The notes under the pieces are model-generated. The model was not told the DNA's origin and made no database searches. It worked only from the letters and a program-made list of their open reading frames with translations. A DNA stretch of 40,281 nt from NCBI GenBank assembly GCA_041299015.1, contig JBFYWB010000009.1, positions 1 through 40,281 on the forward strand, read 5' to 3'. This DNA is from JARFQH01 sp041299015 (lineage in GTDB: Bacteria; Desulfobacterota; Desulfobacteria; Desulfobacterales; SG8-13). A program made the translations under genes and the position numbers. Within the stretch, counting starts at the first letter, position 1. Every line of letters begins with the position of its first letter. Positions 15,811 to 25,100 of this stretch are shown piece after piece.

Positions 15811-17088
15811 ATGGGAAAACCTCCGATCGTGACGGTCAGCGCGCGGCCGGTTCTGGGAATGGTGCTGAAGGGATACCCCCGGATTTCGGAAACGTTTATT
15901 TCAAACGAAATCCTGCTGCTGGAGCAACTCGGCTTCACCGTCCACATTTTCTCGATGCGATCGCCGCGGGAGAATTTTGCCCATCGCAGCATCCGGCACA
16001 TACGGGCGCGGGTCGATTACCTGCCCGAAACGCTCCTGATTCCCCTGCCCCGATTTTTGTACCACAACCTATTGCTGGCTCGCCAAAGACCCCGTCTTTA
16101 CCTGGAAACCTTCAAGATGGCCCTGAGGCGGTTCAGAAGGACGCGGCGACCGGCGACCTTCAAACATTTTCTTCAGGCCGGTTATCTGGTCCAGCGACTC
16201 TTGCCGGGCAGCGGGGTCCGCCATCTGCATGCCCATTTTGCGCATTCGCCGGCCTCGGTGGCGCTCTTTTCCGCCCGGCTCAGCGGGCTGAGTTTCAGCT
16301 TTACCGCGCATGCCAAAGACATTTATACAGCGGATCCGGCGCAACTGGTCGAGAAGCTCGTCCTGGCCAAATTCGTCGTGACCTGCACCGAATACAACCG
16401 CCGGCACCTCAAGAACCTGGCCGATGGAAATGGTGCCCCCATATACCGCGTTTATCACGGAATCGACACAGACCTGTTTTCCAGGCCTGCGGCGGCGCGG
16501 ACGGCCACTACCCCTTACAGTTTGTTGACCGTCGCCCGCATAACCGCCAAAAAGGGGTTGCAGACCGTCTACCATTCCGTCCGCTGGCTTTGCGACAACG
16601 GGTATGATGTCCGCCACACCTTGATCGGTGACGGCGAGGACCGCGAAAAAACCCTGGCGCTCATCGACCGCCTGGCGCTCACCGGTGTCGCCCGCTGGTG
16701 CGGCACTCAACCCCACGAGGTGGTTCTCGACCACTACCGGCGGGCCGACGTCTTCGTGCTGGGCTGCGAAGTGGCGGCCAACGGCGATCGGGACGGCATT
16801 CCCAATGTCCTGCTGGAGAGCATGGCCATGGGCGTGCCGGTGGTCGCCACCTCGGTTTCGGCGATCCCCGAGCTGGTTCAGGACGGTGAGACCGGATTGC
16901 TGGTTCCGCCGCGGGATCCTGAAAAGCTTGCCCGAGCGGTAGTGCGGCTGCTGACCGATACGCGCCTGCGCGAAGAGATCGTCGCCAAAGCCCGCGAGCG
17001 TGTCATCCGGTATTTCGACAACCGCCAGCATATCCGGCAACTGGTCGAGATCTATCGCTGCGAAATTCCGGCGTTTGGCAAGACATGA
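15811..17088 (+). CDS. GT4-family glycosyltransferase
   Basis: A 425-residue GT-B enzyme. The N-domain holds LGMVLKGYPRISETFISNEI and HLHAHFAHSPASVALFSARL; the C-domain has LLTVARITAKKGLQTVYHSV, LIGDGEDREKTLALIDRLAL, and the donor-binding segment DRDGIPNVLLESMAMGVPVV followed by ATSVSAIPELVQDGETGLLV, the usual E-x7-E retaining motif. This is typical of exopolysaccharide or LPS transferases. Its last codons overlap the next gene by 4 bp (ATGA). The start at 15811 is the best ATG; a GTG at 15829 is a possible alternative. Confidence 0.93.
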   Translation: MGKPPIVTVSARPVLGMVLKGYPRISETFISNEILLLEQLGFTVHIFSMRSPRENFAHRSIRHIRARVDYLPETLLIPLPRFLYHNLLLARQRPRLYLETFKMALRRFRRTRRPATFKHFLQAGYLVQRLLPGSGVRHLHAHFAHSPASVALFSARLSGLSFSFTAHAKDIYTADPAQLVEKLVLAKFVVTCTEYNRRHLKNLADGNGAPIYRVYHGIDTDLFSRPAAARTATTPYSLLTVARITAKKGLQTVYHSVRWLCDNGYDVRHTLIGDGEDREKTLALIDRLALTGVARWCGTQPHEVVLDHYRRADVFVLGCEVAANGDRDGIPNVLLESMAMGVPVVATSVSAIPELVQDGETGLLVPPRDPEKLARAVVRLLTDTRLREEIVAKARERVIRYFDNRQHIRQLVEIYRCEIPAFGKT

Positions 17089-18212
17089 ACATCTGTTTCT
17101 ATGCCCCGTTCAAGCCGTTGGGACACCATCAGCCTTCCGGAGATCTCTCTATCGGCACCGGCCTCTATGGCTATCTTGCCGCAAAGGGCCACCGCATGCA
17201 GGTCGCTACCAGGTTGCGGTCGCGCTGGATTTTCTGGAAGCCGTGGATGCTGCCGCGCGTAATGGCCGAGACCCGCAGGCTTTCACGGCGACTGTCCGGC
17301 GATGCGCCGGACCTTTGGTTGACCTACCACGCCTATTACAAGGGACCGGATGTGATCGGGCCGACCGTATCCGCCCGCACAGGTGTTCCCTATGTGATTT
17401 TTCAGGGGGCCTATGCGACCAAACGGCGGCGCGACCCCCGGACCCTTGCCGGATTCTGGTTGAACCGGCGCGCCCTTAAGGCCGCCCGGCACGTGTTTGT
17501 CAACAAGCAGATCGATTTCATCAATCTCAAACGGCTGCTGCCGCCGGAACGGGTGACCTATGTGTCACCCGGCATCTTTCCGCAGGACTTCAGCTTCTCC
17601 GAAGCGGCGCGCCGCGAGTTGCGGCGGCAGTGGCAGGTCGGTGACACGCCGGTCGTCCTGACGGCGGCGATGTTTCGGCCCGGCGTCAAGTTCCAGGGGC
17701 TGGCCGGTGTCATCAGGGCCTGCGGCCGCCTGTTGCGAAACGGCCTTGACTTGCGGCTGGTCGTCGTCGGCGACGGGAAGGAAAGAACGACCCTTTCGGG
17801 GTTGGCGCAAGCCGAACTGGCGGACAAGGTTATTTTTGTCGGCAAGGTGCCGCGAACCGACATGTATCGGTATTACAGCGCCGGCGATCTTTTTGTATTC
17901 CCGGGATACGGGGAGTCGCTCGGCATGGTTTTTCTCGAAGCCCAGTCCTGCGGCCTGCCGGTGGTGGCGGTTGCCAATGCCGGCGTTCCGGAAGTGGTCG
18001 CGGACGGGCACACCGGACTGCTGGCCCCTCGCGATGATCCGGAGGCGTTTATCCGGCGTGTTGCGGATCTTTTGGCCGATGTCCCCCGCCGCCGAAACAT
18101 GGGACTTGCCGCACAGGCCTACGTCCGCCGGAAGCACGACCTGTCGAAAAACTATGCCGGGGTCGAAAAGACGCTGCACCGGATTGTCGGCTCCGGGAGG
18201 GCGGTGCCTTGA
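17085..18212 (+). CDS. GT4-family glycosyltransferase
   Basis: A 375-residue GT-B enzyme starting MNICFYAPFKPLGHHQPSGD, with VTYVSPGIFPQDFSF, LVVVGDGKERTTLSGLAQ, YSAGDLFVFPGYGESLGMVF and LEAQSCGLPVVAVANAGVPE as C-domain donor-binding motifs; the E in GESLG and in FLEAQ are the expected E-x7-E pair. It overlaps both its neighbours by 4 bp, so it is part of a tight translation-coupled run. The sugar is not predictable from the sequence. Confidence 0.93.
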   Translation: MNICFYAPFKPLGHHQPSGDLSIGTGLYGYLAAKGHRMQVATRLRSRWIFWKPWMLPRVMAETRRLSRRLSGDAPDLWLTYHAYYKGPDVIGPTVSARTGVPYVIFQGAYATKRRRDPRTLAGFWLNRRALKAARHVFVNKQIDFINLKRLLPPERVTYVSPGIFPQDFSFSEAARRELRRQWQVGDTPVVLTAAMFRPGVKFQGLAGVIRACGRLLRNGLDLRLVVVGDGKERTTLSGLAQAELADKVIFVGKVPRTDMYRYYSAGDLFVFPGYGESLGMVFLEAQSCGLPVVAVANAGVPEVVADGHTGLLAPRDDPEAFIRRVADLLADVPRRRNMGLAAQAYVRRKHDLSKNYAGVEKTLHRIVGSGRAVP

Positions 18213-18871
18213 CATTCAAAGCGGTCGCGAACATGACGAATCGAGAGATAACGACCCGTTTCGGTCTCATTCGGCACGCCGAAACCGTCTGGAACCGCGA
18301 GAAACGCATCCAGGGGCAGCTCGATTCCCGCCTGACGGCCAAGGGAAGACGGCAGGCGGAACACTGGTGTCATCGCCTCAAGGATTACCATTGGGACAGG
18401 TGCATCTGCAGTGATCTCGCCCGGGCCCGGGCGACCGCCGCCATTCTGCACCGTTTTTTCAATTTCAGCATCACCTGCGAGGCCGGTTTGCGAGAGCAGA
18501 ACTGGGGTCGATGGTCGGGCCGTTCTCTGACCCAGCTTGAGCGGAACATACTTGATTTGTCGACCGATTTGACGATGCAGGGATGGCAATTCCGCCCGCC
18601 CGGCGGAGAGGATCGCACCAGTGTTTGGGAAAGGGGGCGGCGCGCACTGAAATCGGCCGCTGAAAAATGGCCGGGAGCCACCATCCTGGTTGTCACGCAC
18701 GAGGGTCTCATCAAATGCCTCGTGTATCGGATTTTGCGGCGGCGGTTTCTGCCGATCGAACCGCGCATACTGAAGCCCGGCCACCTCCACCTGCTGGCCG
18801 TCAGCCGGGGGCGCATAGGGGTCGAAAAAATAAACGCCGTGGCTCTCGACAGCTTCGATTCGGATATCTGA
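18209..18871 (+). CDS. Histidine phosphatase (phosphoglycerate mutase-like)
   Basis: The 220-residue protein has the catalytic RHAETVWNREKRIQGQLDSR near residue 22 (the His is phosphorylated), CSDLARARATAAIL, LREQNWGRWSGRS with the acid donor, and a late second His in VVTHEGLIKCLVYR. It belongs to the RHG branch 1 superfamily (CobC, GpmB-like). In this locus it more likely dephosphorylates a sugar phosphate than acts in glycolysis. I use the TTG at 18209, because GGGAGG lies just before it and it gives the usual 4-bp overlap; the ATG at 18233 is the alternative. Confidence 0.9.
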   Translation: MTFKAVANMTNREITTRFGLIRHAETVWNREKRIQGQLDSRLTAKGRRQAEHWCHRLKDYHWDRCICSDLARARATAAILHRFFNFSITCEAGLREQNWGRWSGRSLTQLERNILDLSTDLTMQGWQFRPPGGEDRTSVWERGRRALKSAAEKWPGATILVVTHEGLIKCLVYRILRRRFLPIEPRILKPGHLHLLAVSRGRIGVEKINAVALDSFDSDI

Positions 18872-19005
18872 GGGTGAGTGGAAACGGTGACCAGCCCTAA
18901 AAGCAGAACCTGCAAGAAGGGATGTAGCCGCATTGAGAAGTCACGGTTTTTCGCTTGAGAGAGGTCTTTGAAAGCCCCTTCATTAATTAAAGAGGGCCAT
19001 CGAGT

Positions 19006-19040
19006 CTCCCCCTTTGAAAAGGGGGCTGGGGGGAATTTTA
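19006..19040. repeat. C/G-rich palindromic element
   Basis: A single copy (TCCCCCTTTGAAAAGGGGG, then CTGGGGGGAATTTTAAG) in the 203-bp gap between the histidine phosphatase and the second COG4671 gene. Confidence 0.8.
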
Positions 19041-19074
19041 AGCCTTGAGTTGATGACATGGGCTGCCGAACAGC

Positions 19075-20250
19075 ATGAAGATCATCCTCTACTGTCAACA
19101 CATCTGGGGCGTGGGCCACTATTTCAGAAGCCTTGAAATCTGCAAGGCGATGATCGGACACGACGTTCTCATGGTGACCGGCGGCGCCGAGGTGGACGCA
19201 CCGCTGCCGGACCACGTACGCACCTTCCGCCTGCCGGGGTTGATGACGGATCGCCATTACAACGGGCTTTTTCCCACCGCAAAGGGGCGGACGCTGGAAG
19301 CGGTCGAAGCCGAACGCCAGCAGCTGCTTTTTAATTTGTTCGAGCGGGAAGCGCCGGATGCTTTCCTCGTCGAACTCTACCCGTTCGGCCGCAGAGCCTT
19401 CCGCTTCGAACTCGATCCCGTTCTGTCAGGGATTCGTACCGGAAAGCTCCATCGATGCGTTGTGGCGTGCAGCCTGAGGGATATCCTGGTTGAAAAAAAG
19501 GATCCGGCGGTTTACGAGAAACGGGTGGTCGACATTCTCAACCGTCGGTTCGACGCCCTGCTGGTGCACGCCGATCCCGGCCTGATCACTCTCGACCGCA
19601 CTTTCGCACGCCTCGACGAACTCATCATCCCCGTGGTCTATACCGGATTCATCACACCCAGGCCGATGGCCGATGCCCGGTGCCGAATGCGCCAGCGCCT
19701 CGGTATCGACGAGGACACGACGCTGATCGTGGCCAGCGCCGGGGGGGGCCAGGCCGGAATCGTGCTCCTGGAGCCGCTGCTGAAAAGTCTTGCGTACATA
19801 GAAACCGACCGGCCTTTCATGCTCTTCGTCTTCACCGGTCCCTACATGCCGGCGGATGAATTTATGCTGCTTGACAGGTACGTGCACAGCCGCGTCAAGG
19901 TCGAGCGCTTCACAGCGGAATTCCTGTCGTTTCTATCTGCGGCCGATCTGTCGATCAGCATGGGCGGCTACAACACCTGCATGAACATTTTGGCCACCGG
20001 GGTCGCGGCTCTCGTGTGGCCCTATCCGGGAGACCGGGAGCAGGGGCTTCGTGCAAAACGGATGGAGGAGATTGGGGCGATCACGGTTTTGCAAGGAAAA
20101 GACCTGCAGCCTGAACGCCTGGCGGCCGTCATCGGCAGGCGGATCAACACCGCAAAACCGGTCTTCCATTCGGTCAATCTCGACGGGGCGGCCCGCACGG
20201 CCGAATGGATTCGTAACTCGGTTGCCCGGTTTCCTCTGCTGAATTCTTAG
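19075..20250 (+). CDS. COG4671-type predicted glycosyltransferase, paralog of 14333-15619
   Basis: The 391-residue protein begins MKIILYCQHIWGVGHYFRSL and holds LIVASAGGGQAGIVLLEPLL, LFVFTGPYMPADEFMLLDRY and LSISMGGYNTCMNILATGVA followed by ALVWPYPGDREQGLRAKRM. Each block matches the counterpart in 14333-15619 (GLGHIRR, TTGGGGDGY, ITGPFMP, GMGGYNTICE), so the two are paralogs with the same fold and probably related donors. The start is the first ATG after the palindromic repeat. It ends the glycan locus and faces a 320-bp gap. Confidence 0.82.
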   Translation: MKIILYCQHIWGVGHYFRSLEICKAMIGHDVLMVTGGAEVDAPLPDHVRTFRLPGLMTDRHYNGLFPTAKGRTLEAVEAERQQLLFNLFEREAPDAFLVELYPFGRRAFRFELDPVLSGIRTGKLHRCVVACSLRDILVEKKDPAVYEKRVVDILNRRFDALLVHADPGLITLDRTFARLDELIIPVVYTGFITPRPMADARCRMRQRLGIDEDTTLIVASAGGGQAGIVLLEPLLKSLAYIETDRPFMLFVFTGPYMPADEFMLLDRYVHSRVKVERFTAEFLSFLSAADLSISMGGYNTCMNILATGVAALVWPYPGDREQGLRAKRMEEIGAITVLQGKDLQPERLAAVIGRRINTAKPVFHSVNLDGAARTAEWIRNSVARFPLLNS

Positions 20251-20470
20251 GTTCAGCGCTTAAGACCTCTTTGCAACCGATGACGCCGAAGTTTGCCGGG
20301 AATTGTCGTCCGCCGGGCGGTCGGAATCCTCTCGGCCGCTGCCGGTCGGGTCAGGGGCGATAGCGGTTGCTGGAGCTGCGCTTTTATGGTACCGTCCGCC
20401 CTGGCACTGGCAAAGCAAAGCGGCGTCGCCCGCTGAACCCGCCTTGGGCGCCTTTTCAGACGCGCGGCAT

Positions 20471-20504
20471 GCCATCCGGCCGATAAGCCCGTTCGCCGGA
20501 TGGC
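20471..20504. repeat. 10-bp perfect hairpin in the gap before the FtsX/ABC operon
   Basis: GCCATCCGGC (20471-20480) pairs with GCCGGATGGC (20495-20504) around a 14-nt loop. It lies in the 321-bp gap 20251-20571, which holds no gene I can support. No T-run follows, so it is not a standard terminator; it could be a REP-like element or a leader hairpin of the operon. Confidence 0.6.
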
Positions 20505-20571
20505 GCGCCTAGAGTTTGATTTTCCCGATGACTTTCAAAGACGAGTTCCTGCGAACGCGATTGATGGTGAT

Positions 20572-21249
20572 ATGGCCTCTGCACCCCCGACAGAACAAAT
20601 GAGCCGCCTGGTGGTTCTGCCGTTCACCAAGTCCGTAGAGATCTCATTCAAGAACATCCGCGTTCGTTTTTTCCGTTCGATGATCACGACCATGAGCCTG
20701 ATCCTGGCGGTATCGTTTTTGTGTTTTACAAATGTCGGAATGGATGTGGCCGACGGACTGCTGGCCAGCGGCGACCCGAACAAACGGCAGGCCCTGATAA
20801 ATGCCGGCTACGATATCGGACCGGAAGACACCAGCGTGGCGGCCACAGCCAAGCAGCGCTGGATTGTGATCCTGTCCCTGGTCGTCTGCGTGGTAGGGAT
20901 CGTTAACGCCCAACTAATGGCGGTCACGGAACGTTTCCGGGAGATCGGGACGATGAAATGCCTCGGGGCGCTGGACCGATTCATCCTGCGGCTCTTTTTT
21001 CTCGAAGCCGGGATGCAGGGACTGGCCGGGGGCGCCGTCGGCGCTCTTGCCGGCGCCTTCTTTGCAATTGTCACCGCGGCGGTCAGCTTCGGGAGCGTTG
21101 CGCTGACCCACCTCGCGTGGCTCGACGTGGCCGGATCGGTGCTGTCGGCAGCCCTTGTGGGCTTTTTTTTGAGCCTGATCGGCGTATTTTATCCGGCCAT
21201 AGTGGCTGCAAAAATGCAACCCGTGGAGGCGATGCGCTCGGAGCATTAG
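20572..21249 (+). CDS. FtsX-like ABC permease with a minimal periplasmic domain
   Basis: About 225 residues from 20572. TM1 (SMITTMSLILAVSFLCF) is followed by only about 55 periplasmic residues, then TM2 (WIVILSLVVCVVGIVNAQLM), cytoplasmic TERFREIGTMKCLGAL (the coupling helix that contacts the ATPase), TM3 (GLAGGAVGALAGAFFAIV) and TM4 (SLIGVFYPAIVAA), ending MQPVEAMRSE. This is the MacB/FtsX core, but the usual 200-residue periplasmic domain is missing. It lies first in a run of same-strand genes and probably pairs with the ATPase next door. ATGs at 20572 and 20599 are both possible starts. Confidence 0.85.
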   Translation: MASAPPTEQMSRLVVLPFTKSVEISFKNIRVRFFRSMITTMSLILAVSFLCFTNVGMDVADGLLASGDPNKRQALINAGYDIGPEDTSVAATAKQRWIVILSLVVCVVGIVNAQLMAVTERFREIGTMKCLGALDRFILRLFFLEAGMQGLAGGAVGALAGAFFAIVTAAVSFGSVALTHLAWLDVAGSVLSAALVGFFLSLIGVFYPAIVAAKMQPVEAMRSEH

Positions 21250-21357
21250 GTAACCGCCCCGGTTCGGCCGATGACAGGGGCCCGGGGCCTTGGGAACCGA
21301 GCGCAGCGAAATAGAAAGGCCTGAGTCGGCTGTCTCGGACCGGCCAGGGACATCGGC

Positions 21358-22125
21358 ATGAAGAATAGAAGAATAAAGGTCGGCATGGAGCACGATAAAA
21401 ACAACATCGTCAGGGTATCCAACGTCACCAAGTCCTTTAAGCTGGGCAAGATCGACGTACAGGCACTCAAAGGCGTCGACCTCGCGATCCAGTCCGGTCA
21501 TTATATTTCCATCATGGGTCCCTCCGGATCCGGCAAAAGCACCCTTTTCAACATGATCGGCGGACTGGACAAACCGACCTCCGGCAAGGTTTTCATCGAC
21601 GAGGTGGATATCGCCCAACTGGACGCTTACGAATTGGCCTGGCTGCGGTGTCGCAAGATCGGCTATATTTTTCAGACGTTCAATCTGATTCAGGTCATGA
21701 CGGCCCTGGAGAACGTGACGCTGCCGATGACCTTTGCCGGCATGAACAGCGACGCGGCGGTGGAAAAGGGGATTCGCCTTCTGAACCTCGTGGGTCTGGG
21801 CGATCGTTTTCAGCACAAACCCTCGGAGCTTTCCGGTGGACAGCAGCAGCGCGTGGCGGTAGCCCGGGCCCTGGCCAACGATCCCGCGATCATCCTGGCC
21901 GATGAACCCACCGGGAACCTCGACCTCAGTACGGGCGAAGAGATCATCGCCCTGCTCAAAAACCTGAGCAAGGAGCGCGTGGTGACGGTGATTTCCGCTA
22001 CCCACGACTTCAAGATGCTGAACGTATCGGACCAAGTGGTCTGGATTCGGGACGGACGCGTCGATAAAATCGAAAACCGCGAAGAACTCTCCATCTCGCT
22101 GGGAACGATCGGAGTCAGGGAATGA
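21358..22125 (+). CDS. ABC transporter ATP-binding protein (MacB/LolD type)
   Basis: A 255-residue ATPase with Walker A GPSGSGKS near residue 57, Q-loop IFQTFNLI, signature LSGGQQQRVAVARAL near residue 157, Walker B IILADEPTGNLD and the switch His in VISATHDFKML. The sequence DEPTGNLD and the overall layout mark the MacB/LolD/FtsE group that powers FtsX-type permeases, acting as mechanotransmitters or lipoprotein/peptide exporters. Its end overlaps the giant permease gene by 4 bp. It may serve both permeases as one complex. The start at 21358 could instead be the ATG at 21385. Confidence 0.95.
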   Translation: MKNRRIKVGMEHDKNNIVRVSNVTKSFKLGKIDVQALKGVDLAIQSGHYISIMGPSGSGKSTLFNMIGGLDKPTSGKVFIDEVDIAQLDAYELAWLRCRKIGYIFQTFNLIQVMTALENVTLPMTFAGMNSDAAVEKGIRLLNLVGLGDRFQHKPSELSGGQQQRVAVARALANDPAIILADEPTGNLDLSTGEEIIALLKNLSKERVVTVISATHDFKMLNVSDQVVWIRDGRVDKIENREELSISLGTIGVRE

Positions 22126-25100
22126 TCCGGGCTTCGCGATTGAAGGCGGCGGTTTTTATATTGGCAGTGATCGGCATGTCTTTTACTGCCGCCGCCGGTC
22201 AAGTGTCGTCGGCGGACCTTTTCATGTCCGACATTCGCGAACTTGCCGCCTTCGGCGACCGCGGCACCGGTACGCCCGGATGCACTGCCGCCGCCGCTCT
22301 CATCAGGGACCGGTTCACCCGGCTGGGGCTCGAATCGATAGGCTCGCAGCAGTTCGCGGTGCCGGTCATCCACCACAGAGAAAGCCGCTTGTTTCTGCCG
22401 GATCGGCAGGTGAACGTGGCCGTGCAACCGGTCATGCTGAACGCCGTTGCCCCTCAGAGCATACCGGCCGAAGGCCTGCAGGGGTCGTTGGTTTACGTCG
22501 GAAACGGCGAACTGCAACACTTCAACGGGAAAATCGTGGAGGGGTCCATCATTCTGATGGACATCGATTCGGGGAAGAACTGGCTCCATGCCGCTTCGCT
22601 GGGGGCCGCAGCCCTTGTTTATCTCGACCGCGACACGACGCCGAAGATGCAATACGAGCAGGCACTGGAACTGACGCCGATCGCCTTTCCGCGATTGCGC
22701 ATGGATCTCGCTGCGGCCCGCCGGGTCTTCGGCGACTTCGAAACGGCGCCGGCGGGCCTGGTCGCGCGCACCGCCCGTCTGTATTCCAGTATCGAATGGA
22801 AGGAGGCCACGGCCGAGAACGTCTACGGCATAATTCCTGGAATTGACCCACAGCTCAAAGATCAACTGGTCGTCGTGGAGGCTTTTTACGACACGGACAC
22901 ACGGGTGCCGGGCCTGGGACCCGGAGCCGACGAAGCCGTCGGCATCGGCACGTTGCTCGATTTGGCCCGCAGGCTCAACCACACGCCGCCCGGCCGTTCG
23001 GTTCTGCTTGTGGCAACCGCCGGTCACGCCCAGACGCTTGCGGGCATGCGGGAGATGATCTGGAGCGTCCGGTCGCGCAGCAAGGATCTGCGGGATATCC
23101 AAAGGAGGCTTAAGAATACGGTCAGCCGGAGCCGTGACGCCGAGGCCATGCTGGCAGAGGTCAACGCGAAGGGCGTCGCGGCTTACCTTCAGGCACAATC
23201 GGTCGGCAAGGGTCCCTCGGGACAGGCGCTGCTCGAAGCTGTCGGCGATCCCCTTAAAACAGAGGTGGATGCCATTTCCGGAAAACTGATGCGCCTGCGC
23301 CTGGAAAGCCAGGGCGACCAAGACCAGGACCGCATCCGGGAGCTGGCCCAGGAGAGACGGCTTCTGCGGCGGATTCTCTGGCGCAGCGATCTCGCCAATC
23401 TCCTGCCCGAGGAGACGACGGCCATCGAACGGCTGATTCCCCAAGCGCTCGCAGAATACCGTCGCATCGCCGCAGACGCCGGGCAACAGGAAAGAGTGCT
23501 GCGCAGCGCCACGGCATTGCGCAATCTTGCCAAATCGATGGAGATTGCCACTATCGTCTCACTGCACCTTTCAAGCCACGGGGACGGCTTCGGCGGCTTC
23601 AACTACGGTTGGCTTTATCCGCTGCGGCCGCGGGTCAACCGCACGGCCAATTACAGGATCCTGGACGATGTCCTTCGGAAAGGCGCCGAAGCGTCGACGA
23701 CCACCGAATCCAGCCGGTCGCTGTATCGCGACACGCTGCGCCCCAGCCGTTTGGGTTCATGGCGAAACTTCTTTCTCGACCGACCCCCGTTGGGGGGTGA
23801 GGTCAGCGCGCTGGCCGGGTTCCTCGGGTTTACTTTCGTAACGGTGAACGACGCCAGGCCGCTGTGGGGCACACCGGGCGATCGGCCCGAAAACATCGAT
23901 GCCGACTTTGCCACGCGCCAGAGCGCCCAGGTTGGGGCTTTGATCGACACCATCAGCCGCGCGCCGCGGCTGCACGACGGCGGCCTTCCCAGGGATGGGT
24001 TTGCGACGATCGCCGGGCGGGCGAAATTCCTGCGGCACGGCGAACTGTTTCCCGATCAACCGGCCCCGGAAACGGTGGTCATGGCCTTCCAGGGTCAGGG
24101 ACGCTACTACAGCATGGTGGACACCATGGGAATGTTTTTTCTCAAGGGGGTGTCCGCGAACAAGATGGTCCAGGACAAAGTGATCATCGAGGCCTACCGC
24201 TTCGATCCGGAGAACGGTCAGGTCTTTTGGGCGATCGACAAAAAGCAGACCGGAAAAAATGCCTACCGGATCAAGGTCCAACGCGCCAGCGTGGAAACCG
24301 ACCTGGTGATGTTCGGCTGCAAGCAGAGCGTCATTTTCAACCTCCTCGAACCGCGCACATTTCACTTCATGAATAAGTACCAGCTGATCGACGCCCGGAG
24401 AGAGGCCCAACCGGTTCGCTATAGCTTCAGCCGGCTTGATACCTGGTCTTCCACCATAGCCGCTCTGTTTCTGGAACCGGGCACTCCCTGGAAGTTAACG
24501 CTTTCGGACACGGTGCTGGGCTGGAAAATGCTGCTTACCAATGCCGATGACGCGCACCCCCGCGGCCAGGGTTATCTGGTAGACGATTGGCCATCCGTTC
24601 ACAAAACGACTTACCGGGTGGCCCAAGACATGTGGGCCCTGCTCGGACCGCGAATACGCGCTCTGGAAAAACACGGAATTTACAACGAACGGATCGCCCA
24701 GCTGCAGCAGGAAGGCTTGGCCGTCCTGGCGCAAGCCCGCCAGGCGCTCGAGGACCGGTCATACGACCGCTTCAGCAAGGCCGCCTCCCGTTCCTGGGCG
24801 CTGGCCACCCGCGTGTACAGCGATGTGGAAAAAACCCAGAAGGACGTCCTTTTCGGGGTTCTTTTCTACATCGCACTCTTCGTTCCGTTTGCTTTCTGCA
24901 TGGAACGGCTGCTGTTCTCATACGCCGACATCAACCGGCGAATTCTTGCTTTTTGCGGGATTCTTATCCTGTTGATCGTTGTCATCTACAACGTGCACCC
25001 GGCTTTTCAGTTGGCCTACAGCCCCACCGTCGTCATTCTGGCCTTTTTCATCATGGGCCTTTCGGGGATCGTCACCCTGATCATTTATTTCCGGTTCGAA

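Noticed and set aside
21810..23486. Minus-strand open frame of 558 codons
   Set aside because: Antisense to the ABC ATPase and to the pseudopeptidase-permease, both with clear motifs. No ribosome site or family match.
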